DNA of 18,512 bases, taken from the NCBI GenBank assembly GCA_013696665.1, contig JACCYC010000287.1, positions 1-18,512 on the forward strand, read 5' to 3'. The position numbers and the translations under genes were made by a program. This document shows positions 1 to 7,565 of the stretch, piece by piece; positions within the stretch are counted from its first letter, which is position 1; each line of letters starts with the position of its first letter. The DNA is from Burkholderiaceae bacterium (lineage in GTDB: Bacteria; Pseudomonadota; Gammaproteobacteria; Burkholderiales; Burkholderiaceae_F). The notes below the pieces were generated by a model. It searched no databases. It saw only the letters and a program-made list of their open reading frames with translations, and was not told the origin of the DNA.

Positions 1-499
1 AGCGCGTCTCTTCCGAGCAGTCGAGATTGGGAATCCACTTCGCGATCTGATCGCGCGACAAAAATTCGGCGTCGATGCCGTTCAGTCGCATCGCGTTGCC
101 GCGGCGCATCGCTGCATCCATGTCGGCGGGCGAATGCACCAGGTTCAGCACCCCGCGCGCGCTGTACATCACGTTGAAGTTCAGTTGCTGCGACAGCCGC
201 TCCCATAACTTCAGCGAGTATTCGTAGAAGTGTGCGTTCGAGTCGAGGTGATAGTTCGAGCGCACGATCGTCGTATTCCGCCCGGTATTGCCGCCGCCGA
301 GCCAGCCTTTTTCAAGTACGGCGATATTGCGTAGCCCGTGCTCTTTGGCAAGGTAGTACGCCGTCGCCAGGCCGTGCCCTCCTCCGCCGATGATCACTGC
401 GTCGTAATGCTTTCTGGGCGGCGGACTGCGCCATGCCAGCGGCCAGTTTTCGTGAAAACTGAGCGCGTTGCGGGCGAGGGAGAAGATCGAGTACTTCAT
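1..499 (-). CDS. soxB: Sarcosine oxidase beta subunit (SoxB-like), 5' part
   Basis: The first 166 residues are present and the frame stays open to the window edge, so the gene continues leftward. SoxB is the FAD/FMN-carrying subunit of heterotetrameric sarcosine oxidase, which oxidatively demethylates sarcosine to glycine, passing the methyl carbon to tetrahydrofolate. Visible marks: the opening MKYSIFSLARNAL, close to the usual SoxB N-terminus; a dinucleotide-binding motif DAVIIGGGGHG at residues 33-43; and GGGNTGRNTTIVRSNY at about 68-83, a stretch I associate with this subunit. The ATG (497-499) is chosen by this N-terminal match. I see no good Shine-Dalgarno before it. The gene diverges from an ABC transporter/demethylase operon, which fits a shared role in methylated glycine use. 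The covalent FMN histidine known in the family and the other sox subunits lie outside the window. Confidence 0.88.
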   Translation of the reverse strand, partial: MKYSIFSLARNALSFHENWPLAWRSPPPRKHYDAVIIGGGGHGLATAYYLAKEHGLRNIAVLEKGWLGGGNTGRNTTIVRSNYHLDSNAHFYEYSLKLWERLSQQLNFNVMYSARGVLNLVHSPADMDAAMRRGNAMRLNGIDAEFLSRDQIAKWIPNLDCSEETR

Positions 500-687
500 C
501 GTGGGCGAGCGGGCGCCATTGTTGGGCATCGCGGGCCGGGTGTCACGGCCGAGGGCGTGCCATTAGCCAGGCTGCTGCTCTGATGCACAATGGCTTATCC
601 CGCGCACGAGCCGTTGCAGCTCGATCGAAATCCCCTCTACGATGGCGCGGGACAGAGCGGCAATCGGCGGCAAAACGGAGACAGAAG
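500..687. promoter_or_regulatory. Divergent intergenic region, probable two-way promoter
   Basis: These 188 bp separate soxB (leftward) from the transporter operon (rightward) and must hold both promoters. A weak rightward candidate is TTGCAG (614-619) and TACGAT (638-643) with 18-bp spacing, about 45 nt before the start codon; each box matches consensus only partly. A short inverted repeat CGAGC/GCTCG (607-611 and 619-623) overlaps that -35 box. The hexamer GCCATT occurs at 515-520 and 559-564, and in reverse as AATGGC at 589-594, so a shared regulator site is possible but unproven. Confidence 0.4.
677..680 (+). promoter_or_regulatory. Shine-Dalgarno that fixes the binding-protein start
   Basis: GGAG lies 7 nt before ATG 688 and supports this start over the TTG/ATG codons further upstream in the same frame. 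Confidence 0.65.
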
Positions 688-1512
688 ATGAAGACTATGA
701 ACCTTTGGCAAAAGCTTGCGGCGATCGCCGCGGGCGTAGTCGGCCTCGCAACGATGGGCGGCGCCTGGGCGCAGCCGGTCGACACGATGGCGAGCATCAA
801 GCAAAAAGGCAAGATGGTGGTCGGCGTCAAGGCCGATTACAAACCGTTCGGCTATCTCGATCCGTCGGGCAAGATCGTCGGTCTCGAGATCGATCTGGTC
901 AACGATGTGGCCAAGCGGCTGGGAGTAACAGTTGAGCTGGTGCCAGTCGTTGCGGCCAACCGGATGGAATTTCTGAAGCAGGGCCGTATCGACATGATGA
1001 TCGCGACGATGGCGTATCGGCCGGACCGCGCTGAAGTTGTGGCGATCCCGCAGCCGTTTTATTACGCAGGCGCCGCCAACGTGTTCGCGAAGAAAAGCGC
1101 CGGGCTGAAAACCTGGGCAGACTTGAAAGGCAAGCCGGTATGCGGCGTGCAGGGTGCGTATTACAACCGTCGTACCGGTGAAGAGTTCGGTGCGAACCTG
1201 GTCGTGTTCAAAGGCGTGACCGAGGCTTTGAGCGCGCTCGAAGGCGGCAATTGCGTGGGCATGGTGTTCGACACGACATTTTTCGCCGGCATCATGGGCG
1301 ATGCGAAGTGGTCGGACTACGCGATGGTGCTGCCGTCGATCGATCCGGAGCCGTGGGGCATCGGCGTACGCAAGGAAGATGCGAAGTTCGCTGCCTACAT
1401 TAGCGACCTGACCAAGGAATGGCACAAAACAGGCTTCATCATGGAGCTTGAAAAGAAGTGGGGAATTCCGCAGTCTCCATTTTTGGTCGAACAACAAGCC
1501 AAGGCGAAGTAG
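688..1512 (+). CDS. PAAT-family ABC transporter substrate-binding protein
   Basis: A 274-residue periplasmic solute-binding protein of the SBP_bac_3 (amino acid) family. Start ATG 688 is preceded by GGAG (677-680) with 7-nt spacing and opens a clear signal peptide: charged MKTMNLWQK, a hydrophobic stretch, then AWA before Q29 as the likely cleavage site. No lipobox is seen, so it should be soluble. The mature part has the expected YKPFGYLDPSGKIVGLEIDL (51-70) and RPDRAEVV (111-118), where the Arg normally grips the substrate carboxylate. D195 in MVFDTT is placed where the family usually binds the amino group. That pattern points to an amino-acid-like ligand. C152 and C189 could form a disulfide. 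Co-transcription with a demethylase and purU suggests an N-methylated glycine or related betaine as ligand; that is inference. The frame is open from 583, but the longer start would spoil the signal peptide. Confidence 0.9.
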   Translation: MKTMNLWQKLAAIAAGVVGLATMGGAWAQPVDTMASIKQKGKMVVGVKADYKPFGYLDPSGKIVGLEIDLVNDVAKRLGVTVELVPVVAANRMEFLKQGRIDMMIATMAYRPDRAEVVAIPQPFYYAGAANVFAKKSAGLKTWADLKGKPVCGVQGAYYNRRTGEEFGANLVVFKGVTEALSALEGGNCVGMVFDTTFFAGIMGDAKWSDYAMVLPSIDPEPWGIGVRKEDAKFAAYISDLTKEWHKTGFIMELEKKWGIPQSPFLVEQQAKAK

Positions 1513-1524
1513 AAACCTGGGCGA

Positions 1525-1561
1525 GCGACGTCGAGTGCGCCTCGCCCGCACTCGACGTTGC
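1525..1561 (+). promoter_or_regulatory. Intercistronic hairpin between binding protein and permease
   Basis: ACGTCGAGTGCG (1528-1539) and CGCACTCGACGT (1547-1558) are perfect 12-nt inverted repeats around a 7-nt loop. In RNA the stem extends outward by a G-U pair, a C-G pair and another G-C pair to 1525/1561. There is no T-run after it, so it is not a standard terminator. It sits in the 45-nt gap after the binding-protein stop and covers the probable TTG start of the permease. Hairpins at this spot in other transporter operons stabilise the upstream message or reduce downstream translation; that role here is inferred. Confidence 0.65.
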
Positions 1562-2301
1562 CTTTGACCGTGGACGATATTGCGGCGTGGTTTCAATGGC
1601 TGCATCAGGCCACCGGCATCAAGCTGACGATCTTCTACGACAGCTATGACACCAAGCGCTTCCTGCAGGGCTTCGCGACCACTCTCAAACTGGCGACGTA
1701 TTGCCTGGTTCTGAGCGTTGCGCTCGGCGCGCTGCTGGCCGGGCTGTACGGCTCTCGAATCGCGCTGGTGCGGCGCGCGGTCAACGGCTTCGTGCAGCTG
1801 TTTCGCAATACTCCGCCACTGGTACAGCTTTACTTTTTCTACTTTGCACTCGGACCGGTGCTGCCGAAGATCGACGGGCAGCCGCTGCTCGGCTCCTTCG
1901 GCTGGGCACTCGTTTCGTTGACGCTGCTCGAAGCCGCGTTCGCAGCCGAAATATTTCGCGCCGGCATCGAAGCGGTGCCGAAGGCGACGATAGAGGCCGC
2001 GCAAGCATTGGGCTATTCGCGCTGGCAGGTGTATCGCCGCGTGGTGCTGCCGCTCGCAGTGCGCGTGACAATGCCGGCGATGACCAACAATCTGGTGAAT
2101 CTGGTGAAGACCACGACGCTGGCGTATGCGATCGCGGTGCCCGAGCTGGTCTACATGTCGGCGCAGATCTGGTCTGAGCAGGTCAACGTGCCCGAGATGA
2201 TGGTGGTGTTGCTGGTGTCGTATGTTGCGATGGTCGGCATCATCAATCAGGTGATGCATCGGCTTGAAGTGCGGTTGCGCGTTCCGGGATTCGGCCAATG
2301 A
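1558..2301 (+). CDS. PAAT-family ABC transporter permease (first subunit)
   Basis: A 247-residue inner-membrane permease of the HisM/GlnP type. Marks: TTLKLATYC at the first core membrane helix (41-49), FRNTPPLVQL (82-91) typical of amino-acid permeases, and the EAA loop EAAQALGYSRWQVYRRVVLP (146-165) that docks on the ATPase. Hydrophobic segments lie at about 46-64, 87-101, 115-130 and 210-230, with helices also between the last two. The start is uncertain: no ATG is available, and TTG 1558, TTG 1564 and GTG 1570 all lie in frame without a good Shine-Dalgarno. TTG 1558 is inside the right arm of the hairpin. The frame is the same as that of the binding-protein gene, with only its TAG stop between them. 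The 3' end overlaps the next permease by ATGA. Confidence 0.9.
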   Translation: MPLTVDDIAAWFQWLHQATGIKLTIFYDSYDTKRFLQGFATTLKLATYCLVLSVALGALLAGLYGSRIALVRRAVNGFVQLFRNTPPLVQLYFFYFALGPVLPKIDGQPLLGSFGWALVSLTLLEAAFAAEIFRAGIEAVPKATIEAAQALGYSRWQVYRRVVLPLAVRVTMPAMTNNLVNLVKTTTLAYAIAVPELVYMSAQIWSEQVNVPEMMVVLLVSYVAMVGIINQVMHRLEVRLRVPGFGQ

Positions 2302-3137
2302 ACGATTCGCGGTTTGCCGTGCTGCTGCCGCTGCGTCTGCCCGCGCCGATCGGCGATCGTTCGAGCGGCGGTGTTCTTTTTTCAGCGCAGGTCGGCATGA
2401 TTCTGATTGCGGTGCTTGCGACCTCGCTCGCAATGGCTCAAGCACAGGGCGCCGCAAAGCCTGGCGTGATCGATCTGCTGATCAAATGGACGCCGCTCCT
2501 CGCCAAAGGATTCTTTTTCAACTTATTGATCAGCGTCTGCGCGATGGCTCTCGGCACTGCGGCCGGCGTGCTGCTCGGGATGGCGCGGATTTCTCTGCTT
2601 GGCCCCGTGCGCAGCGGATCGTGGTTGGTCGTGCAGTTCTTCCGCAATGCGCCCTGGCTGGTGCTGTTGTTCTTTGTGATGTTCATGCTGCCTTTCGAAT
2701 TTCGCATCGGCACGACCGTTGTTCCTTTTCCGGACTGGATCAAAGTGACACTCGGGCTGGCGCTGCCGATCATGGCGAATATCGCCGAGATCGTGCGCGG
2801 TGCCGTGCAGTCGATCCCGACCGGACAATGGGAAGCGGCCCGCTCACTGGCGTTCTCGCGCAGCGAGACGCTGTGGAAAATCATCCTGCCCCAGTGCATC
2901 AAGCGCATGCTGCCGCCGTGGATGAACTGGTATGCGATCCTGACGATGGCCACTCCGCTGGCATCGCTCATCGGCGTCGCTGAAGTGATGACGGTGACCG
3001 GACGCATTACCAGCGCCGAGGGCCGCACCGATCTGTTGATCCCGATTTACAGCTATGTGCTCGTGTGGTTCTTCCTGTACTGCTACCCGATCGCGGCGTG
3101 GACGCGGCGACTGGAAACGCGTTACGCGGAACGATGA
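2298..3137 (+). CDS. PAAT-family ABC transporter permease (second subunit)
   Basis: A 279-residue inner-membrane permease paired with the preceding one to form the transport channel. The start ATG 2298 overlaps the upstream TGA as ATGA, which suggests translational coupling. An N-terminal extension of about 65 residues contains an added hydrophobic stretch (about 26-48, ending in MAQAQG) before the core, so this subunit probably has one more membrane helix than the first. Core marks: FRNAPWLVLL (115-124) and the EAA loop EAARSLAFSRSETLWKIILP (179-198). The MFMLPFEF segment and the C-terminal TDLLIPIYSYVL are consistent with amino-acid permeases. It overlaps the ATPase gene by ATGA at 3134. 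Two different permeases rather than a homodimer are common in PAAT systems. Confidence 0.9.
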   Translation: MNDSRFAVLLPLRLPAPIGDRSSGGVLFSAQVGMILIAVLATSLAMAQAQGAAKPGVIDLLIKWTPLLAKGFFFNLLISVCAMALGTAAGVLLGMARISLLGPVRSGSWLVVQFFRNAPWLVLLFFVMFMLPFEFRIGTTVVPFPDWIKVTLGLALPIMANIAEIVRGAVQSIPTGQWEAARSLAFSRSETLWKIILPQCIKRMLPPWMNWYAILTMATPLASLIGVAEVMTVTGRITSAEGRTDLLIPIYSYVLVWFFLYCYPIAAWTRRLETRYAER

Positions 3138-3898
3138 TGAGCGCCCTTGAAGCTCCAATCGAAACTCCGATCGTTCGCATTGTCGACGTGCACAAGTCGT
3201 TCGGCGCGGTCGAGGTGTTGAAGGGCGTCACGCTCGCGGTGACGAAGGGCGAAGCGGTGTGCATCATCGGGCCATCGGGTTCGGGTAAATCGACCTTGCT
3301 CCGCTGCATCAACGGGCTGATTGCAGTGGATCGCGGTGAGGTCTACGTCGGCCCGCATGCCGTGCACACTCTGCGCACGGATTCAGAAATGGTCGCGCTG
3401 CGCAAGGACGTGTCGATCGTGTTTCAGCAGTACAACCTGTTCCCGCACAAGACTGCCTTGCAGAACCTGATGATGGCGCCGGTTCAGGTACTGAAGCAGC
3501 CGGCAGCGGAGGTTGAAGAGCGCGCGTATGCGCTGCTCAAGAAAGTGCGGCTTGCCGGCAAGGAGCACAGCTATCCGGGTGAGTTGTCGGGCGGTCAGCA
3601 GCAGCGGGTCGCGATTGCGCGCGCGCTGGCGATGCGTCCCTCGGTGATGTTGTTCGACGAAGTGACCGCGGCGCTCGATCCGGAAACGGTGAAGGAAGTG
3701 CTGCTGACGATCCGTCAGTTGGTCGAGGAAGGCATGACGTCGATCCTGGTGACGCACGAGATGGCATTCGCGCGCGAAATCGCCAACCACGTGTACTTCA
3801 CCGATGCCGGCGTCATCGTCGAAGACGGGCCGCCGGCGCAATTGTTCGGTAATCCGCAAAGGGAACGCACCCGCGAGTTCCTCCGGCAGATTCTGTGA
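3134..3898 (+). CDS. PAAT-family ABC transporter ATP-binding protein
   Basis: A 254-residue cytoplasmic ATPase of the GlnQ/HisP class that powers the transporter. In order: Walker A GPSGSGKST (46-54), Q-loop VFQQYNLFPHKT (97-107, a signature of polar amino acid ATPases), ABC signature LSGGQQQR (151-158), Walker B VMLFDE (171-176) followed by VTAALDPE, and switch histidine in VTHEM (H208). All catalytic residues are present. The start is ATG 3134, overlapping the permease stop as ATGA; a second ATG follows directly at 3137, and either may be used. The frame is open upstream to 3065, but that would only overlap the permease. The C-terminus NPQRERTREFLRQIL is usual for the family. It overlaps or nearly abuts the dehydrogenase gene at 3895-3907. 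Confidence 0.94.
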   Translation: MMSALEAPIETPIVRIVDVHKSFGAVEVLKGVTLAVTKGEAVCIIGPSGSGKSTLLRCINGLIAVDRGEVYVGPHAVHTLRTDSEMVALRKDVSIVFQQYNLFPHKTALQNLMMAPVQVLKQPAAEVEERAYALLKKVRLAGKEHSYPGELSGGQQQRVAIARALAMRPSVMLFDEVTAALDPETVKEVLLTIRQLVEEGMTSILVTHEMAFAREIANHVYFTDAGVIVEDGPPAQLFGNPQRERTREFLRQIL

Positions 3899-3901
3899 GG
3901 T
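3896..3901 (+). promoter_or_regulatory. Shine-Dalgarno choosing GTG 3907 for the dehydrogenase
   Basis: TGAGGT lies 6 nt before GTG 3907. It overlaps the TGA stop of the ATPase gene, so termination and re-initiation would be close together. The upstream GTG at 3895 (GTGA overlap) has no such site. Confidence 0.5.
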
Positions 3902-3906
3902 CCCAC

Positions 3907-6312
3907 GTGCAAGTTGCCGTGATCGGCGGCGGGGTTGTCGGGGCGAGCGTTCTCTATCACCTCACCAAGGCGGGCTGGACCGACGTGGTGCTGATCGAGC
4001 GCGATGAACTCACGTCGGGCTCGACGTGGCATGCGGCCGGCGGCATGCACACACTGAATGGCGACCCCAACGTCGCCAAGCTGCAGCAGTACACGATCAA
4101 GCTGTATCAGGATCTCGAGGCCGAGTCCGGGCAATCGTGCGGCATCCACATCACCGGCGGCATCGATCTCGCGGGAACGCGCGAGCGGATGGATTTCCTG
4201 AAGCTTGCGGTGGCGCGCGGCCGCTACCTTGGACTCGACATGGAACTCGTGACGGTCGACGAGGCCGCGCGACTTTTTCCGCTGATGGAGAAAAAACATT
4301 TTGTCGGCGCGCTGTTCAACCCGCTCGAAGGCCACGTCGATCCCGCGGGTGTCACACAGGCGTATGCGAAGGCGGCGCGCAACCGCGGTGCCGAGGTGTA
4401 CCGCTTCAATCGCATGCTCGAACTCGTGGCACGCATCGACGGCCACTGGGACGTAATCACCGAAAAGGGCACGCTCGTCGCACAGCACGTGGTGAACGCG
4501 GCCGGCTTGTGGGCGCGCGAAGTGGGACGCATGACCGGACTCGAACTACCCGTGCTAGCAATGGAGCACCACTACCTCGTCACCGGCGAAATTCCCGAAG
4601 TCGCCGCCTCCGCGACGGAGATGCTGCACGTCATCGATTTCGAAGGCGAGATCTACATGCGGCAGGAAGGCCGCGGCATGCTGATTGGCACGTACGAAAA
4701 AGCTGGCGTGCCGTGGGCCGTGCGCGAGACGCCGTGGAATTTCACGCACGAGCTGCTGCCGCCCGACTTGGATCGCATCGCGCCGAGTCTAGAAGTGGGC
4801 TTCGCACATTTCCCTGCACTGGAGAACGCCGGAATCAAGCTCGTCGTCAACGGTCCGTTCACGTTTTCGCCCGATGGCAATCCGCTGATCGGGCCCGTGC
4901 GAGGTCTGCCCAACTATTGGGTCGCCTGCGGCGTGATGGCCGGATTCAGTCAGGGCGGCGGTGTGGGCCTGGCGCTCGCCAACTGGATGGTGCACGGCGA
5001 CCCCGGCTTCGATGTGTGGGCGATGGACGTCGCACGATTCGGCGACTGGACGACGATGGCCTACACCAACGCCAAGGTGCGCGAGAATTATTCGCGCCGA
5101 TTCAGCATTCGTTTTCCCAATGAGGAACTGCCCGCCGCGCGAGCGGTGCGCACCACTCCGGTGTACGACCTGCTGGCGGCGCAACGCGCCGTGTTCGGCG
5201 CTGCGTTCGGCCTGGAGCACGCTTTGTGGTTCGCGCCGCCGGGATGCGAGGCTGTCGAGGACGTAACGTTCCGGCGATCCAACGCGCATGCACCCGTGAC
5301 TGAGGAATGCACGGCGGTGCGCTCCGCAGTCGGCCTGCTCGAAATCGCGACGTTCGGCAAGTACGAAGTGAGCGGCGCCGGCGCGGCGACTTGGCTGAAC
5401 CAACTGCTAGCGAACCGGCTTCCCCGCGTAGGACGGATGTCGCTCTCCCCGATGCTCAACCACAACGGCAAGCTGATCGGCGATTTCACCGTCGCCAACG
5501 CAGGCCACGATCGTTATTTCCTGTTCGGCTCCGGTGTCGCCGAGGAATATCACCTGCGCTGGTTCGCATCGCATCTGCCGGCGGCCGGCGTCGCACTGCG
5601 CTCGCTGCGCACCGAGTTGTTGGGATTTGCAATCGCCGGGCCGCGCGCACGCGACCTGCTGGCCACCCTTTGCGCCGATGATGTGAGCAACGACGCACTG
5701 CCGTTTCTCTCGTTTCGCAAGACCGAAGTGGCGACAGTGCCGGCATTTATCGGCCGCATCTCGTTCACCGGCGAATTGGGTTACGAAATCTGGGTGCCCG
5801 CCGATTGTCAGCGCACGCTGTACGCAGCGCTCGTGCACGCCGGCGGCGAAGTCGGTCTGCGCCACTTCGGCGCTCGCGCGCTGCACTCGTTGCGGCTTGA
5901 AAAAAGCTTCGGCAACTGGGCGCGCGAGTACCGGCCGATCTATTCGCCGAGCGAAGCCGGCCTCGATCGTTTCGTCGATCTGAGTAAGGGCGACTTCATT
6001 GGCCGTGCCGCTGCGCAGCGCGAACGCGAGGCCGGTCCCAAGCGGCGACTGGTGACGCTGGTGATCGATGCAGCCGACGCGGACCCCATCGGTGACGAAC
6101 CCGTCTGGCACGATGATCTGGTCGTAGGATGGGTCACGTCCGGTGGCTACGGCCATTGCGTCGGCAAGTCGATCGCGCTCGCTTACGTTCCTGCTTCGCT
6201 CGCCCAAGTGGCCACCGGGTTCGAGGTTGAGATCCTTGGCGAGCGCCGCAGCGCCGACTTGGCTCCGCGCCCGCTGCATGACCCTACGGGCAGCCGGATG
6301 CGGCTCTCCTGA
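3907..6312 (+). CDS. FAD-dependent demethylating dehydrogenase with GcvT domain (dimethylglycine/sarcosine dehydrogenase family)
   Basis: An 801-residue two-part flavoprotein. The N-terminal DAO-type FAD domain starts directly with QVAVIGGGVVGASVLYHL, and GSTWHAAGG (38-46) carries H42, the position that binds FAD covalently in dimethylglycine dehydrogenases. A GcvT-like folate domain spans about 418-690 and a GcvT C-terminal barrel about 705-795. D526 in GKLIGDFTVA matches the catalytic aspartate of GcvT-type folate domains, so methyl transfer to tetrahydrofolate looks intact. Expected reaction: oxidative removal of an N-methyl group from a methylated glycine, yielding 5,10-methylene-THF. The exact substrate (dimethylglycine, sarcosine or another amine) cannot be read from sequence. 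GTG 3907 is preferred for its Shine-Dalgarno; GTG 3895 would add four residues. The length matches the usual 800-860 residues. It sits between a transporter and purU, separated from purU by 6 nt. Confidence 0.88.
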   Translation: MQVAVIGGGVVGASVLYHLTKAGWTDVVLIERDELTSGSTWHAAGGMHTLNGDPNVAKLQQYTIKLYQDLEAESGQSCGIHITGGIDLAGTRERMDFLKLAVARGRYLGLDMELVTVDEAARLFPLMEKKHFVGALFNPLEGHVDPAGVTQAYAKAARNRGAEVYRFNRMLELVARIDGHWDVITEKGTLVAQHVVNAAGLWAREVGRMTGLELPVLAMEHHYLVTGEIPEVAASATEMLHVIDFEGEIYMRQEGRGMLIGTYEKAGVPWAVRETPWNFTHELLPPDLDRIAPSLEVGFAHFPALENAGIKLVVNGPFTFSPDGNPLIGPVRGLPNYWVACGVMAGFSQGGGVGLALANWMVHGDPGFDVWAMDVARFGDWTTMAYTNAKVRENYSRRFSIRFPNEELPAARAVRTTPVYDLLAAQRAVFGAAFGLEHALWFAPPGCEAVEDVTFRRSNAHAPVTEECTAVRSAVGLLEIATFGKYEVSGAGAATWLNQLLANRLPRVGRMSLSPMLNHNGKLIGDFTVANAGHDRYFLFGSGVAEEYHLRWFASHLPAAGVALRSLRTELLGFAIAGPRARDLLATLCADDVSNDALPFLSFRKTEVATVPAFIGRISFTGELGYEIWVPADCQRTLYAALVHAGGEVGLRHFGARALHSLRLEKSFGNWAREYRPIYSPSEAGLDRFVDLSKGDFIGRAAAQREREAGPKRRLVTLVIDAADADPIGDEPVWHDDLVVGWVTSGGYGHCVGKSIALAYVPASLAQVATGFEVEILGERRSADLAPRPLHDPTGSRMRLS

Positions 6313-6318
6313 ACTGAA

Positions 6319-7200
6319 ATGGCAAACAATTCCATGACCGCAGCAACATCGCCTCGTCTCGTTCTCACACTTTCCTGTGTAGATCGCGCAGGCATCGTCG
6401 GTGCAGTCGGCACGTTCCTCGCGGATCACCGCTGCAACATCGTCGAGTCCGCGCAATTCGGCGACCCTGACACCGGCCGCTTCATGATGCGCGTGAGTTT
6501 TGAACGGCTCGATCGCGCGCCCGATCTTGCAGACCTCTCGGCCGCATTTTCCGCCATCGGCGATGCATTCGGCATGCAGTGGCAGCTTCACGATGTGAGC
6601 GTCCGCGCGCGCGTGCTGTTGATGGTGTCGAAGTTCGATCACTGCTTGAATGATCTTCTGTATCGCTACCGGGTCGGCGCACTCGCGATGGAGCCGGTGG
6701 CGGTAGTGTCGAACCATCGCGATACGTATCAGCTGGCGGCGTCGTACAACGTGCCGTTTCATTATCTTCCGGTGACCCCGGCCACGCGGGCTGCGCAGGA
6801 AGCCAAGCTGTGGGATTTGTTCGAGGAAACCGGCGCCGAGCTCGTTGTGCTCGCGCGCTACATGCAGGTGCTGTCGAACGATTTATGCGAGCGCCTGGCC
6901 GGCCGCGCGATCAATATTCACCATTCGTTTCTGCCAAGTTTCAAAGGCGCGAAGCCTTATCAGCAGGCCCACGCACGCGGGGTCAAGCTGATCGGCGCCA
7001 CCGCGCACTATGTGACGCCGGATCTGGACGAGGGGCCCATCATCGAGCAGCAGGTCGAGCGTGTGACGCACTCGATGAGCGCAGAAGAGCTGGTATCGGC
7101 CGGCCGCGATGTCGAGTGCCAGGCGCTGGCACGCGCCGTGCGCGACCACGTTGAGCGGCGCGTGTTCGTGAACGGGCAAAGGACCGTTGTGTTTCGTTAG
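6319..7200 (+). CDS. purU: Formyltetrahydrofolate deformylase
   Basis: A 293-residue cytoplasmic enzyme that hydrolyses 10-formyl-THF to formate and THF. An N-terminal ACT domain (about 10-90, LVLTLSCVDRAGIVGAVGTF) is followed by a formyltransferase-like catalytic domain. Catalytic residues of this fold are in place: INIHHSFLPSF with N199 and H201, and DLDEGPIIEQ with D237. The motif GATAHYV is also typical. Start ATG 6319 lies 6 nt after the dehydrogenase stop; ATG 6334 is a possible alternative, and neither has a strong Shine-Dalgarno. As last gene of the operon it would dispose of one-carbon units made by demethylation and restore free THF, a pairing often seen next to sarcosine oxidase genes. 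Confidence 0.95.
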   Translation: MANNSMTAATSPRLVLTLSCVDRAGIVGAVGTFLADHRCNIVESAQFGDPDTGRFMMRVSFERLDRAPDLADLSAAFSAIGDAFGMQWQLHDVSVRARVLLMVSKFDHCLNDLLYRYRVGALAMEPVAVVSNHRDTYQLAASYNVPFHYLPVTPATRAAQEAKLWDLFEETGAELVVLARYMQVLSNDLCERLAGRAINIHHSFLPSFKGAKPYQQAHARGVKLIGATAHYVTPDLDEGPIIEQQVERVTHSMSAEELVSAGRDVECQALARAVRDHVERRVFVNGQRTVVFR

Positions 7201-7211
7201 CGGGCCGGTCG

Positions 7212-7565
7212 TCAGTGCTCGCCGCCTTCGGGACCGTAAAACATCACCCACGTACCGAAGTCGTCACTGAACTGCTCGAACCGATGCGTGATGCCGGCGG
7301 CGACAAACAACATATCGCCCGCTACAAAAGGACGGCGCTCGCTGCCGTCGAAAAATGTCCCGCGGCCTTGCGCGATGACATAGACCTCATCTCGGGTGTG
7401 CGGCGTCTGCGCATCGTGTCCTCGCGGCGCGTAGAACTTCACCAACAACGTGCCGTGCTCGAACAGCGGCGCCGACCGTAGCCCACTCGTGATCTTGTCG
7501 ACCTCAGTGCGCGCGGCGACGACGCCGATGTGCGCTGCGCTTGATTCGCGGATTTTCTCAGCCAT
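7212..7565 (-). CDS. Small single-domain cupin protein
   Basis: A 117-residue conserved-barrel cupin (Cupin_2 type), probably cytoplasmic. The first cupin motif is QTPHTRDEVYVIAQGRG (53-69) with H56 and E60. The second is GDMLFVAAGITHRFE (83-97) with H94, so three likely metal ligands remain, while the first histidine of the classical HxH is absent, as in other PH-x-x-DE subgroup members. Such proteins range from small-molecule isomerases or oxygenases to binding-only proteins, and no substrate can be assigned. The gene is convergent with purU with an 11-nt gap, so it is not part of that operon. Start ATG at 7563-7565 is followed by a well-formed protein; AAGGG lies about 9-13 nt upstream as a weak ribosome site. 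Confidence 0.85.
   Translation of the reverse strand: MAEKIRESSAAHIGVVAARTEVDKITSGLRSAPLFEHGTLLVKFYAPRGHDAQTPHTRDEVYVIAQGRGTFFDGSERRPFVAGDMLFVAAGITHRFEQFSDDFGTWVMFYGPEGGEH

Noticed and set aside
637..2457. 606-residue minus-strand open frame across the binding-protein and permease genes
   Set aside because: It is antisense to two clear transporter genes, is His/Arg/Gln-rich without any domain, and is a typical shadow of biased codons in GC-rich DNA.
4026..5123. 365-residue plus-strand open frame inside the dehydrogenase gene
   Set aside because: It overlaps the FAD domain in another frame and is Arg-rich without motifs.
5407..6762. 451-residue minus-strand open frame
   Set aside because: It is antisense to the GcvT domain and purU, with composition typical of shadow frames and no recognisable motif.
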